From positions 2,017,671 to 2,081,670 of the forward strand of contig NZ_NRSW01000001.1 of assembly GCF_002288635.1 (NCBI RefSeq): 64,000 bases of DNA. The letters are read 5' to 3'. The position numbers and the translations under genes are program-made. This DNA comes from Mucilaginibacter sp. MD40 (GTDB lineage Bacteria; Bacteroidota; Bacteroidia; Sphingobacteriales; Sphingobacteriaceae). The notes beneath the pieces were generated by a model. That model saw nothing but the letters and a program-made list of their open reading frames with translations. It searched no databases and had not been told where the DNA came from. Each line of letters begins with the position of its first letter. Position 1 is the stretch's first letter. Below are positions 1 through 8,784 of the stretch, piece by piece.

Positions 1-1
1 T

Positions 2-1909
2 TCAACCATACCGTTTTATATAGGCGTGCACCATCAGGTGAATTATGGGATATTTTTCGATAACACCTGGCAAAGCGATTTTAATTTTGGTGCCAGTAAT
101 AACCGGTTCTCGTCTTTTGGCGCTAAAGGCGGGGAGATGAACTACTATTTTATTTACCATACGCACATTGCCGACATCATCAGGTCATACACTTCATTAA
201 CGGGCCTGATGAAAATGCCGCCTTTGTGGAGTTTGGGCTACCAGCAAAACCGTTACAGCTATTACCCCGAAACAGAAGTAATGCGTATAGCCGAGACTTT
301 GAGAGAGAAGAAGATACCAGCCGATGGTATTACGCTTGATATTCATTACATGGATAAATACAAAGTATTTACGTGGGATGAAAGCCGTTTCCCAAACCCT
401 ACATCCATGACCAAAAAACTGGGTGATATGGGTTTTAAGGTAACGCTTATTGTTGACCCCGGTGTAAAGGTAGAAAAAGGCTATGGCACCTATGAACGGG
501 GTGTAAAGGACGATATTTTTGCCAAATACCCAGATGGAAGTTACTATACCGGGCAGGTTTGGCCGGGCTGGTGCCATTTCCCGGATTTTACCAACCCTAA
601 GGGACGGGCGTTTTGGGCCAATGAATTAAAAAAATATGCATCGGAAGGGATAAGCGGTATCTGGAACGATATGAACGAATTTAGTACCTGGGGCCAAAAA
701 GCGCCTGATAATATCCTGTTTAATTATGAAGGTAAAGGCGCGGCGCATCCGCAGGTACATAACGTATATGGTTTAGAAATGATCCGCTCGAGCTATGAGG
801 GTTACAAGGCAGCAAGAGAGAACAAGCGGCCATTCATCCTCACACGGTCAGGGTATGCGGGCTTGCAGCGTTACGCGGCTATCTGGACGGGTGATAACCG
901 CGCCGAAAACGACCACATGCTGCTGGGTGTACGCCTGCTAAACAGCCTTGGCCTAAGCGGCGTACCGTTCTCTGGTATGGACGTGGGCGGCTTTACGGGT
1001 GGGGCGTCGCCGGCTTTGTATGCACGCTGGATGCAAATAGGCGCGTTTAACCCTTACATGCGTAACCACTCGGGCATTAATTCTAAGGCATCTGAGCCCT
1101 GGGCCTACGGCGAAGAGGTGCTCGAGATCACCCGTAATTACATTAACCTCCGTTATCGTTTGCTCCCTTACCTGTACTCAAGCTTTTATGAAGCTACTCA
1201 AAACGGGAGCCCCATCATGCGTTCGCTCACCATCGATTATACACACGACGAAAATGTTTACAACAGCCTATACGAAAACCAGTACATGTTTGGTAAAGCT
1301 TTTCTGGTATTCCCGTTTGATGGTGTTACCAATTACGGTAAACTTTACTTCCCGCAAGGCAAATGGTACAATCTTTACAATGGTCGGGTACAGCAAGGCA
1401 ATCAAAAGACCGCTATTGACCTCGGCATCTCAAAACTGCCGGCATATGTAAAGGAAAGCAGCATTATCCCTATGCAGTCGCTCGTGCAAAATACCACTCA
1501 AACACCAGCGGATACACTTTACCTTCATGTTTACAAAGGCAGCATCAACAATAAATTTGTTTATTATGAAGATGATGGTGCATCATTCAATTACGAGAAA
1601 GGGGAGTACTACAAACGCGACATATCCTACAATCCAACCAAAAAGTCGATCAGCTTTAGCAGAGTAGAGGGTTCTGCGAAATCTAAATTCAATAACATAA
1701 AGCTGATATTGCATGGCTTTAAAGAGGACAGTGTGCCTGTTAAAATTAATGGCAGAGCCAGCCGCGCCAACAAAGATTTCCAGTCGTTGATGGTGCCAAT
1801 TTCACGTTTTGACCCTACGGGCTTTTCCAACCCTGTAGAGGGAGAAAATGTGCAGAGCATTGTATTCCGCAATAGTAGTGAAGAACTAACCGTAACCTAC
1901 CAGGATTAG
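2..1909 (+). CDS. GH31 family alpha-glucosidase, 5' end outside the window
   Basis: Family 31 glycoside hydrolase, a retaining exo-acting alpha-glucosidase or alpha-xylosidase type. The reading frame is open from base 2, and the peptide before the first possible start (a GTG at 26) already matches the family (IPFYIGVHHQ), so the true start lies upstream. The catalytic nucleophile is the Asp of GIWNDMNE (codon at 668-670) and the acid/base is the Asp of WTGDNRAEN (codon at 893-895). A beta-sandwich C-terminal part follows. It is the first visible gene of the SusC/SusD locus and probably acts in the periplasm on alpha-glucosides imported by that system. The family assignment is firm; the substrate is not known. 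Confidence 0.93.
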   Translation, partial: STIPFYIGVHHQVNYGIFFDNTWQSDFNFGASNNRFSSFGAKGGEMNYYFIYHTHIADIIRSYTSLTGLMKMPPLWSLGYQQNRYSYYPETEVMRIAETLREKKIPADGITLDIHYMDKYKVFTWDESRFPNPTSMTKKLGDMGFKVTLIVDPGVKVEKGYGTYERGVKDDIFAKYPDGSYYTGQVWPGWCHFPDFTNPKGRAFWANELKKYASEGISGIWNDMNEFSTWGQKAPDNILFNYEGKGAAHPQVHNVYGLEMIRSSYEGYKAARENKRPFILTRSGYAGLQRYAAIWTGDNRAENDHMLLGVRLLNSLGLSGVPFSGMDVGGFTGGASPALYARWMQIGAFNPYMRNHSGINSKASEPWAYGEEVLEITRNYINLRYRLLPYLYSSFYEATQNGSPIMRSLTIDYTHDENVYNSLYENQYMFGKAFLVFPFDGVTNYGKLYFPQGKWYNLYNGRVQQGNQKTAIDLGISKLPAYVKESSIIPMQSLVQNTTQTPADTLYLHVYKGSINNKFVYYEDDGASFNYEKGEYYKRDISYNPTKKSISFSRVEGSAKSKFNNIKLILHGFKEDSVPVKINGRASRANKDFQSLMVPISRFDPTGFSNPVEGENVQSIVFRNSSEELTVTYQD

Positions 1910-1936
1910 CAATTTTTAATACCCCTGCATAATTGG

Positions 1937-1968
1937 CCCGTAACTTATTTTAAGTTACGGGTTTTTTT
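1937..1968 (+). terminator. rho-independent terminator after GH31 gene
   Basis: An 11-bp perfect stem (CCCGTAACTTA with TAAGTTACGGG) and a 3-nt loop are followed by seven T. It separates the GH31 gene from the downstream regulator. Confidence 0.9.
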
Positions 1969-2094
1969 ATTGCGGTTTTCATAAAAACCGTGCACCTGTA
2001 ATTTAATTCAAAGGATAATTACTATTATTACGCTTAGTAAAAGCGGCTCTACAGACGTTTTTATGCCAGTTATTCATCCTCTCTTGCCAGTTAT

Positions 2095-3714
2095 ATGAAA
2101 TTGTTGTTACGGGTACTGTTGGTATTACTGTTAATTAGCCCTGTCGCTGCTTTTAGCAAGCAGACAGACAGCCTATTGACAGCTTTAAAAACAGCACTGA
2201 GTAAAAAGGACGTTTATGACGGTGCCAAGCAAAGCCGTATACAGAAATTAAGGCAGCAGTATCAAAATACGCCTCCCGGCGATCATACCCGGCAGTATGA
2301 CCTATGCCTGGAGTTATATGAGGAGTATAAATCGTACCAGTACGATTCTGCTTATGTGTATGTGAACAAGCTGAAAGATATCAGCACGGCCATCAATGAT
2401 ATGTCTCGTGCGTATTACAGCCAGATCAAGCTGGGCTTTATTCTGCTGTCGTCGGGCATGTTTAAGGAAACGTTTGATGTAATGCGGGTGATTAACCCCA
2501 GGGTACTTAATGATAGCATGCGTAAGGAGTACTATTTTATTATGTATCGCTGCAACAGCGACCTGGCTAAATATAACAGCGATAAATACTTTACACCGCA
2601 TTATATAAGTGGAGCCAACGCCTATATTGATTCGGCCATTCAATTAACGGCTCCAGGTTCTATAGAGCGTATTTACTATACCGGCTTAAAACATGTAGGC
2701 GAAAATGATAATGTGGCAGGAGCCGCAGAGTTAGGTAAGTTGATTGGCCCCAAAACAGATATATCCATGCACTTGCGGGCCATGGTAGCCTGTTCGCTTG
2801 GGCAGATGTTCATTAACAACGGGGAAAAGGACAAAGGGATGGATATGCTCATCCGATCGGCCATTGCCGATGTTAAATCTTCTACCAAAGAAACCGTGGC
2901 GCTCTTTAGCCTTGCCGAACAATTGTATAAGACCGGTGAAGTGAAAGATGCCTACGAATTTATACAGCTGGCCAAAGCCGATGCCGATTTTTACGGAGCC
3001 CGGCAGCGTAAGATACAGATAGGCGCTATTTTGCCCGTAATTGCCGCGGAGGAGCTGAATAATACCGAACAGCAAAAACGTAAAATTCTCGGTTACCTTG
3101 CGGCTATCACTGCACTGGCCTCGCTGGTGATCATTTTCCTGGTGATGATATACAAACAATTAGCCAAACTGAAACATAAAGAGAAAGTGATAGAGGAGAA
3201 GAACACACTGCTGAAGGATATTAACTATAAGCTGAGTGAAGACGCGCATATCAAGGAGGAATATATAGGCCAGTTCTTTAAAGTGATTTCAGGCTATATC
3301 CTTAAGCTCGAAAAACTAAAGATGTCGGTTGATACCAAGCTTTCCATCAAAAAGTATGATGATATCAGGGGTATCATGAATGACATTAACATTAAAAAGG
3401 AACGCGAAGTACTTTACCATAGTTTTGATCATATTTTCCTTAAGATATTTCCCAACTTCATTACCGTGTTTAATTCGCAGTTTGAAGAGAAAGATCAGAT
3501 ATGGCCGCATGAGCACGAAGTATTAAATACCGACTTACGCATCTTCGCCCTCATAAGAATGGGGATAAACGATAATGAAACGATTGCCAAGATACTCGAG
3601 TACTCTGTTAATACCATTTATGTGTACAAAATGCGGATAAAGGCCAAGGCAAAAAATCCTGAGCAATTTGAGCAATGCATTATGCAAATTAAAGCGGTTG
3701 AACCGGTTGATTAG
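2095..3714 (+). CDS. DUF6377 membrane-anchored transcriptional regulator
   Basis: The protein begins with a signal peptide (residues 1-20), followed by a helical TPR-like periplasmic region. One transmembrane helix lies near residues 331-353, followed by a charged coiled-coil (KHKEKVIEEKNTLLKD). The cytoplasmic C-terminal part resembles a LuxR-type helix-turn-helix (DNETIAKILEYSVNTIYVYKMRIKAKAK). This layout is the DUF6377 family, which in Bacteroidota often stands beside susC/susD genes and is thought to sense a substrate in the periplasm and switch on the locus. Its position directly upstream of susC fits that role. The ligand is unknown. The direct sensing model is inference from architecture and neighbourhood. 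Confidence 0.85.
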   Translation: MKLLLRVLLVLLLISPVAAFSKQTDSLLTALKTALSKKDVYDGAKQSRIQKLRQQYQNTPPGDHTRQYDLCLELYEEYKSYQYDSAYVYVNKLKDISTAINDMSRAYYSQIKLGFILLSSGMFKETFDVMRVINPRVLNDSMRKEYYFIMYRCNSDLAKYNSDKYFTPHYISGANAYIDSAIQLTAPGSIERIYYTGLKHVGENDNVAGAAELGKLIGPKTDISMHLRAMVACSLGQMFINNGEKDKGMDMLIRSAIADVKSSTKETVALFSLAEQLYKTGEVKDAYEFIQLAKADADFYGARQRKIQIGAILPVIAAEELNNTEQQKRKILGYLAAITALASLVIIFLVMIYKQLAKLKHKEKVIEEKNTLLKDINYKLSEDAHIKEEYIGQFFKVISGYILKLEKLKMSVDTKLSIKKYDDIRGIMNDINIKKEREVLYHSFDHIFLKIFPNFITVFNSQFEEKDQIWPHEHEVLNTDLRIFALIRMGINDNETIAKILEYSVNTIYVYKMRIKAKAKNPEQFEQCIMQIKAVEPVD

Positions 3715-4140
3715 CAAAATCGTTATAAGCATGCTTTAAAAACTATTTAACGTGTTTTACAGCATCAAATGCAGCTCTTTAGCTTAAAATATCGTTATAT
3801 TTTTAAAGTGTTTTTAATATATAATTGTTTGATATTCAGAATTATATATTTTATAAATCTTATATTTTTTAATTGCCGGGTCAAAATAGTAGGTAATAAC
3901 GATAAGTACACACATATTTGTATGAGGAAACAAAACTTTTACAAGTTTAGGCTTGTTAAATAATTGATTTCCGAAGCGCGAAAGCGATTATAAACCAATA
4001 TAACCAAAAGATAATTTTTTAGCGGCTGCAGGCCATGTTGCTTATTCACGTTGCGGGAACGTTAGTTCGTGCTGTTTGGTGATATGCTTGCTCATGCTAC
4101 AAGAACTTTATATAACCAATTATTAATTAAACCACAAACT
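3715..4140. other. 426-nt AT-rich intergenic region upstream of susC
   Basis: This is the gap between the DUF6377 regulator and susC and should contain the promoter and operator of the locus. It is very AT-rich between about 3780 and 3890. A sequence one base off the Bacteroidota -7 consensus TAnnTTTG (CATATTTG near 3915) is present, but I see no well-spaced -33 TTTG. A 64-codon open frame at 3769-3963 has no family resemblance and is not called. No confident operator was found. Confidence 0.5.
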
Positions 4141-7100
4141 ATGCAATTTAAACACTTACTCGCTTTTTGTTTTTTTGCTTTAACCTGCCTGTTTGTTCAG
4201 CCTGCACTGGCCCAGAACAAAGTAATTACAGGTAAGGTTATCGATAAAAAAGACAACTCGCCATTAATTGGCGTATCAGTAGGCGCTCCCGGCGGTGCAG
4301 GTACATTAACCTCTGTTGATGGTACCTTCAGGCTTTCCGTACCGGCATCTGTAACCAGCCTTAATTTCACCTACATTGGTTACAAACCGCAAACCGTGGC
4401 ATTAAACGGGCAAACTTCATTGTCTGTTAGCCTAGAATCGGCCAGTACCAACCTTAACGAGGTGGTGGTTATTGGTTACGGTACCCAACGCGTTAAAGAC
4501 GCTACTGGTTCTGTAGCTTCATTAAGCCCCAAAGACTTCAACAAAGGTGTTATTGCTACTCCCGAGCAGTTATTGCAGGGCCGCGTAGCAGGTGTATCGG
4601 TAACGCCGGCAAGTGGTGAGCCGGGTGCAGGTGCAACCATTAACATCCGTGGTGCAAGTTCTATCCGTTCAGGCAGCAGTCCGCTTTACGTAGTTGACGG
4701 TGTGCCTTTGGATAACGGTGGTACCGCAGGTGGTTATGACAGTGGCGCGGGTAGCGCTTCGGCACGTAACCCATTAGCCTTCATTAACCCAGCCGATATC
4801 GAAAACATTTCAGTGTTAAAAGACGCGTCATCTGCGGCTATTTACGGTTCACGTGGTGCCAATGGTGTAATCCTGATCACTACACGTAAAGGTCGTAAAG
4901 GCGCGGGTATACAATTTGGTGCCAGCACCAGTATATCTAATGCTGCTAAAACGTATGATCTTTTGGGTCGCGACCAGTTCCTGAAAAGCGTAGCCGCTGT
5001 AGGTGCTGATGCAACAGCTGTTGATTACGGCGGTAACACCGATTGGCAAAAGCAAATATTGCGTACAGCTGTTTCACAAAACTATAACTTAGCTTTTGGC
5101 GGTGCCAGCAATACCGGTAACTACCGCGCATCAGTTGGTTATGACGACCAGCAAGGTATCGTAAAAAATACTAACCTTAAGCGTTTTACAGGCCGTATCA
5201 ACGCGTCGCAGTCTTTCTTTAAGGATGTAGTTAAGTTTGACCTTACCTCATTGTATTCAAACGTAAAAAACCAGTATGCGCCAATTACCAATAACGCGGG
5301 TTTCAATGGTTCGTTGATCGGTTCAGCTATCCAGCTTAACCCAACCGCGCCGGTATATGATGCAAACGGCCGTTATTTTAACATTAACGGTTATGATGCT
5401 AACGGTTTCCCTGTGGGTAACAGCTTCCGTAACCCGGTTTCAATGCTTAACCAGATTGATGACCGCGATAACATTAACCGTTACCTGAATAACTTAACCG
5501 CAACTATTAAATTCTTTGATGGTTTTTATTACAAAGGCAACGTAGGTGTTGATATATCTCGCAGCTTGAGGAAAACCTTCTTTGATCCTTACATTGTAGG
5601 TTTTACCGATCAAACTAACATTCGTGATTTCAACGTGCCTTCGGCAACAGGTAATGGCCGTGGTATATTACAGTACAACGAGTTAACTAGCGTTACTACT
5701 GAGCATACTTTAAATTACGATAAAAAATTCAGCAATAACAGCCAGTTAACAGCATTGGTAGGTTACTCTTACCAAACCTACAAAAATTTCTATCGCAGCC
5801 AGTTTGGCTGGGGCAGCGGTGGTAAGTACCTGAAAAATTACGACCAGTTCCAGAATCACCTGGCTTATCCGGTGGGGGATAGTAGCAAATACCAGTTGCA
5901 GTCATACTTTGCACGTTTAAACTATTCTTATAAAGATCGTTACATTGTTACCGCTACGGTAAGACGCGATGGTTCATCTCGTTTCGGTGAAAACCACCAG
6001 TATGCCAACTTCCCTGCACTTGCCGGTAAATGGCGTATCTCTAACGAGAGCTTTATGCCTAAGGGTGGTTTCTTTGATGATTTAGCACTGAGAGTTAACT
6101 GGGGTAAAACCGGTAACCAGGATTACCCATCATACGCTTCTCTGGCTTTAAAACAGCTTAACTACTATGGTACCTCAACCACACCACTTAACGCGGCCAA
6201 CCCTGATCTTAAATGGGAAACACAAACCGCATATGGTGCAGGTTTAGACTTCACCTTCCTTAAAGGGCGTGTAACCGGTAGTGTTGATTATTTCAATAAA
6301 TCGCAAAAAGACCTGCTGTTCCTGCAAGATCTTGCACAGCCTGCAGCGGTTAACCGCTATTGGGTAAACTTACCGGGTAACGTACGTAACACCGGTGTGG
6401 AGTTAGGCTTAAACGTATCGGCTATCCAGGGTAAAGATTTTAGCTGGGATATCTCTTACAACATGACATTGATCAAGAACCGTGTAGAAAACTTCGGTAA
6501 CCGTAACGTAATTACCGGTAACATTGATGGTCAGGGTCTGTCTGGCGCTTACTCACAGTTTATTGGTAACGGCTATCCGTTGTATACCTTTAACGTACCT
6601 GTGTACAGTGGCCTTGATGCAAATGGTTTCGGTATCTATCCAAACGGTATTGATGCTGCTACACCACAGGGCAGCCCGCTTCCAAAATTCATTGCAGGTT
6701 TAACCAACAACTTCAGCTATAAAAACTGGACCCTGAGCTTCTTCCTGAACGCGCAAACCGGTTTCTATATCTACAACAACACAGCTAACGCTTTCTTCTA
6801 CAAAGGCAACCTGGTTAGTGGTCGTAACGTAACAAAAGCAGTTGCAGCCACTAATGAAAACCCGCTTAACTCAGGTGAGGTGTCAACACGTTTCCTTGAA
6901 AAAGGCGATTTCCTGCGCTTACAAAACGCGAGCTTAGGTTACACTTTCCCTATCAAAGGCGGTGCAATCAAATCGTTACGTGTAAACTTTACAGGCCAAA
7001 ACATATTCCTGATAACAAAATACAGTGGTCTTGATCCTGAAATTAACACAAACAAAGAAAGAAACGGTGTGCCTTCACGCGGTATCGATTACACCGCTTA

Positions 7101-7146
7101 CCCAAGTGCCCGTACTTTCACTTTAGGTTTAAATGCAGGTTTCTAA
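4141..7146 (+). CDS. SusC/RagA-family TonB-linked outer membrane protein
   Basis: TonB-dependent outer membrane transporter of about 1001 residues. The ATG at 4141 was chosen over an in-frame ATG at 4069 because it begins a clean signal peptide (MQFKHLLAFCFFALTCLF ending ALAQ). A carboxypeptidase-regulatory-like beta-sandwich domain follows (GKVIDKKDNSPLIGVSV). The SusC signature EVVVIGYGTQ and the plug domain (SSPLYVVDGVPLDNG, GSRGANGVILITTRKG) come next, then a long beta-barrel ending in an aromatic residue (TLGLNAGF). It forms the import channel that works with the SusD lipoprotein starting 13 nt downstream. The transported ligand cannot be told from sequence; the neighbouring GH31 and GH65 genes suggest an alpha-glucoside. 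Confidence 0.97.
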   Translation: MQFKHLLAFCFFALTCLFVQPALAQNKVITGKVIDKKDNSPLIGVSVGAPGGAGTLTSVDGTFRLSVPASVTSLNFTYIGYKPQTVALNGQTSLSVSLESASTNLNEVVVIGYGTQRVKDATGSVASLSPKDFNKGVIATPEQLLQGRVAGVSVTPASGEPGAGATINIRGASSIRSGSSPLYVVDGVPLDNGGTAGGYDSGAGSASARNPLAFINPADIENISVLKDASSAAIYGSRGANGVILITTRKGRKGAGIQFGASTSISNAAKTYDLLGRDQFLKSVAAVGADATAVDYGGNTDWQKQILRTAVSQNYNLAFGGASNTGNYRASVGYDDQQGIVKNTNLKRFTGRINASQSFFKDVVKFDLTSLYSNVKNQYAPITNNAGFNGSLIGSAIQLNPTAPVYDANGRYFNINGYDANGFPVGNSFRNPVSMLNQIDDRDNINRYLNNLTATIKFFDGFYYKGNVGVDISRSLRKTFFDPYIVGFTDQTNIRDFNVPSATGNGRGILQYNELTSVTTEHTLNYDKKFSNNSQLTALVGYSYQTYKNFYRSQFGWGSGGKYLKNYDQFQNHLAYPVGDSSKYQLQSYFARLNYSYKDRYIVTATVRRDGSSRFGENHQYANFPALAGKWRISNESFMPKGGFFDDLALRVNWGKTGNQDYPSYASLALKQLNYYGTSTTPLNAANPDLKWETQTAYGAGLDFTFLKGRVTGSVDYFNKSQKDLLFLQDLAQPAAVNRYWVNLPGNVRNTGVELGLNVSAIQGKDFSWDISYNMTLIKNRVENFGNRNVITGNIDGQGLSGAYSQFIGNGYPLYTFNVPVYSGLDANGFGIYPNGIDAATPQGSPLPKFIAGLTNNFSYKNWTLSFFLNAQTGFYIYNNTANAFFYKGNLVSGRNVTKAVAATNENPLNSGEVSTRFLEKGDFLRLQNASLGYTFPIKGGAIKSLRVNFTGQNIFLITKYSGLDPEINTNKERNGVPSRGIDYTAYPSARTFTLGLNAGF

Positions 7147-7159
7147 TAAAATATTTAGT

Positions 7160-8701
7160 ATGAAAAGATTAACAGTGAAATTAGCAATTTGCAGCCTGGC
7201 ACTTATAGCTACTGCAGGTTGTAAGAAGCTAAATGAGACGGTTTACGGCTCAAAATCAGTAGATGATGGTGGCGCGTCGTCTTCATCAGACCTTAACGGT
7301 GTTTATTCTCAGCTTTTCGGGCAAACCGACCAGGCTAACACCTATGCCTTGCAGGAACATTCAACAGACGAAATGATGGGCCCGACCCGCGGTACTGACT
7401 GGGGCGACTTTGGTACTTGGCGCAAGCTGCATACCCATACCTGGACACCATCACACAACCAGGTTAATGATACCTGGGACCAGTTGAATATCGGTGTTTA
7501 TCGTGCAACACAGGTTATTGACCGTGCAACAGATAACAGCATTAAAGCACAGGCCCGTTTTTTACGAGCTTACTTTATGTTCCAGATCGTTGACCTTTAC
7601 GGCCAGGCTCCTTTCCGCGACCCGGCTGCTCCAAACTCGTCAATACCAAAAGTATATGCACGCCCTGAGGCAACCAATTTCATTATTGCAGACCTGAGAT
7701 TTGCTGACGCTAACTTAACCAACAGTGTAGCAAACATAGGCGTTGCCAGCAAAGCCGCAGCCGATGCCTTATTAGCCAAAGTTTATTTGAACAAGGCGGT
7801 ATATACAGCCGGTACCGTTGGTGGTCCGTTCACGTTTGCAAAATCGGATATGGACTCGGTTATATATTATGCCAACGCGGTAACCGCGGCCGGTTATACA
7901 CTTGAACCTGCAGGTAAATATTTCCAGGATTTCGCATGGGATAACTCAGACCAGTCACGCGGAAATATTTTTGGTATATACAACACGCCTGCAGTGGTTA
8001 AAGCTTCAGCTAAAAACCGCTGGAAAATGGGCTTGCACTACAACCAAACACCTGACGGTTGGAACGGCTTTACTACCCTGGCCGATTTTTATGATTCATT
8101 CCAGGCAAGTGATGAGCGCCGTGGCGTAGCTTATCCAGGCCTTACCGATAAGGTAGGTTTACGCGCCGGTTTTGCAGTTGGACAGCAGTATGGCCCGGGC
8201 GGCAAAGTGTTAAAGCAACGCGGTGGCCAGCCACTGGTATTTACTCGTGAGGTAAACCTTAACTTCTCAACAGAAGCACAGGGTATCCGTGTGTTTAAGT
8301 ACTTCCCGCACCCTAATGCTGATGGAACTGTAAATGATAGCGGTGAAGATAACGACTACGTTATCCTGCGTTATGCTGACGTATTGCTGATGAAGGCAGA
8401 GGCGATATTCCGTGGCGGTACAGATCCGCTTGGCCAAACACCGGCCGCGCTTATGAACCTGATCAGTGTTCCGCGTGGTGGTAAAACTTACGCTACTGTT
8501 ACCGAGGCTGATATCCTTGCAGAGCGTGGCCGTGAGTTATACTGGGAAGGCTGGAGAAGAAATGACCTTATCCGTTTTGGTAAGTTCAATGATCCGGTTG
8601 ACCAACGCCCTAACCAAACTGATAAAACACGTACTTTATACCCTATTCCTCAGCGTGCGGTTGATACCAACCCTAACCTGAAACAAAATGCGGGTTATTA
8701 A
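7160..8701 (+). CDS. SusD/RagB-family nutrient-binding outer membrane lipoprotein
   Basis: Surface lipoprotein of 513 residues that binds the ligand and closes over the SusC barrel. The ATG at 7160 was chosen over the 7133 ATG, which lies inside the end of susC, because it gives a lipoprotein signal peptide with lipidated Cys21 (IATAGCKK). The helical TPR-like SusD fold is recognisable from the N-terminal region (DLNGVYSQLFGQTDQANTYALQEHSTDEM) and from the C-terminal RGRELYWEGWRRNDLIRFGKF motif. It starts 13 nt after the susC stop, so the two are almost certainly cotranscribed. Ligand unknown. Confidence 0.96.
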   Translation: MKRLTVKLAICSLALIATAGCKKLNETVYGSKSVDDGGASSSSDLNGVYSQLFGQTDQANTYALQEHSTDEMMGPTRGTDWGDFGTWRKLHTHTWTPSHNQVNDTWDQLNIGVYRATQVIDRATDNSIKAQARFLRAYFMFQIVDLYGQAPFRDPAAPNSSIPKVYARPEATNFIIADLRFADANLTNSVANIGVASKAAADALLAKVYLNKAVYTAGTVGGPFTFAKSDMDSVIYYANAVTAAGYTLEPAGKYFQDFAWDNSDQSRGNIFGIYNTPAVVKASAKNRWKMGLHYNQTPDGWNGFTTLADFYDSFQASDERRGVAYPGLTDKVGLRAGFAVGQQYGPGGKVLKQRGGQPLVFTREVNLNFSTEAQGIRVFKYFPHPNADGTVNDSGEDNDYVILRYADVLLMKAEAIFRGGTDPLGQTPAALMNLISVPRGGKTYATVTEADILAERGRELYWEGWRRNDLIRFGKFNDPVDQRPNQTDKTRTLYPIPQRAVDTNPNLKQNAGY

Positions 8702-8736
8702 TTGTAAACCTGTTTCCAATTAATTATATTTGATTT

Positions 8737-8771
8737 AAACGTAGCGAAGCAATTCGCTACGTTTGTTTTTT
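8737..8771 (+). terminator. terminator-like hairpin after susD
   Basis: A perfect 12-bp inverted repeat with loop GCAA (stems 8737-8748 and 8753-8764) is followed by a T-rich run. It lies 14 nt before the FG-GAP gene. It may end or partly attenuate the susCD transcript, giving higher susCD than downstream expression. Confidence 0.8.
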
Positions 8772-8784
8772 CCGAGCTACAGTG

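Noticed and set aside
3769..3963. 64-codon open frame between the DUF6377 gene and susC
   Set aside because: AT-rich, Phe/Ile/Tyr-heavy translation with no family pattern; sits in the expected promoter region.
4069..4140. 24-residue N-terminal extension of SusC
   Set aside because: It would precede and spoil the signal peptide; the ATG at 4141 starts it directly.
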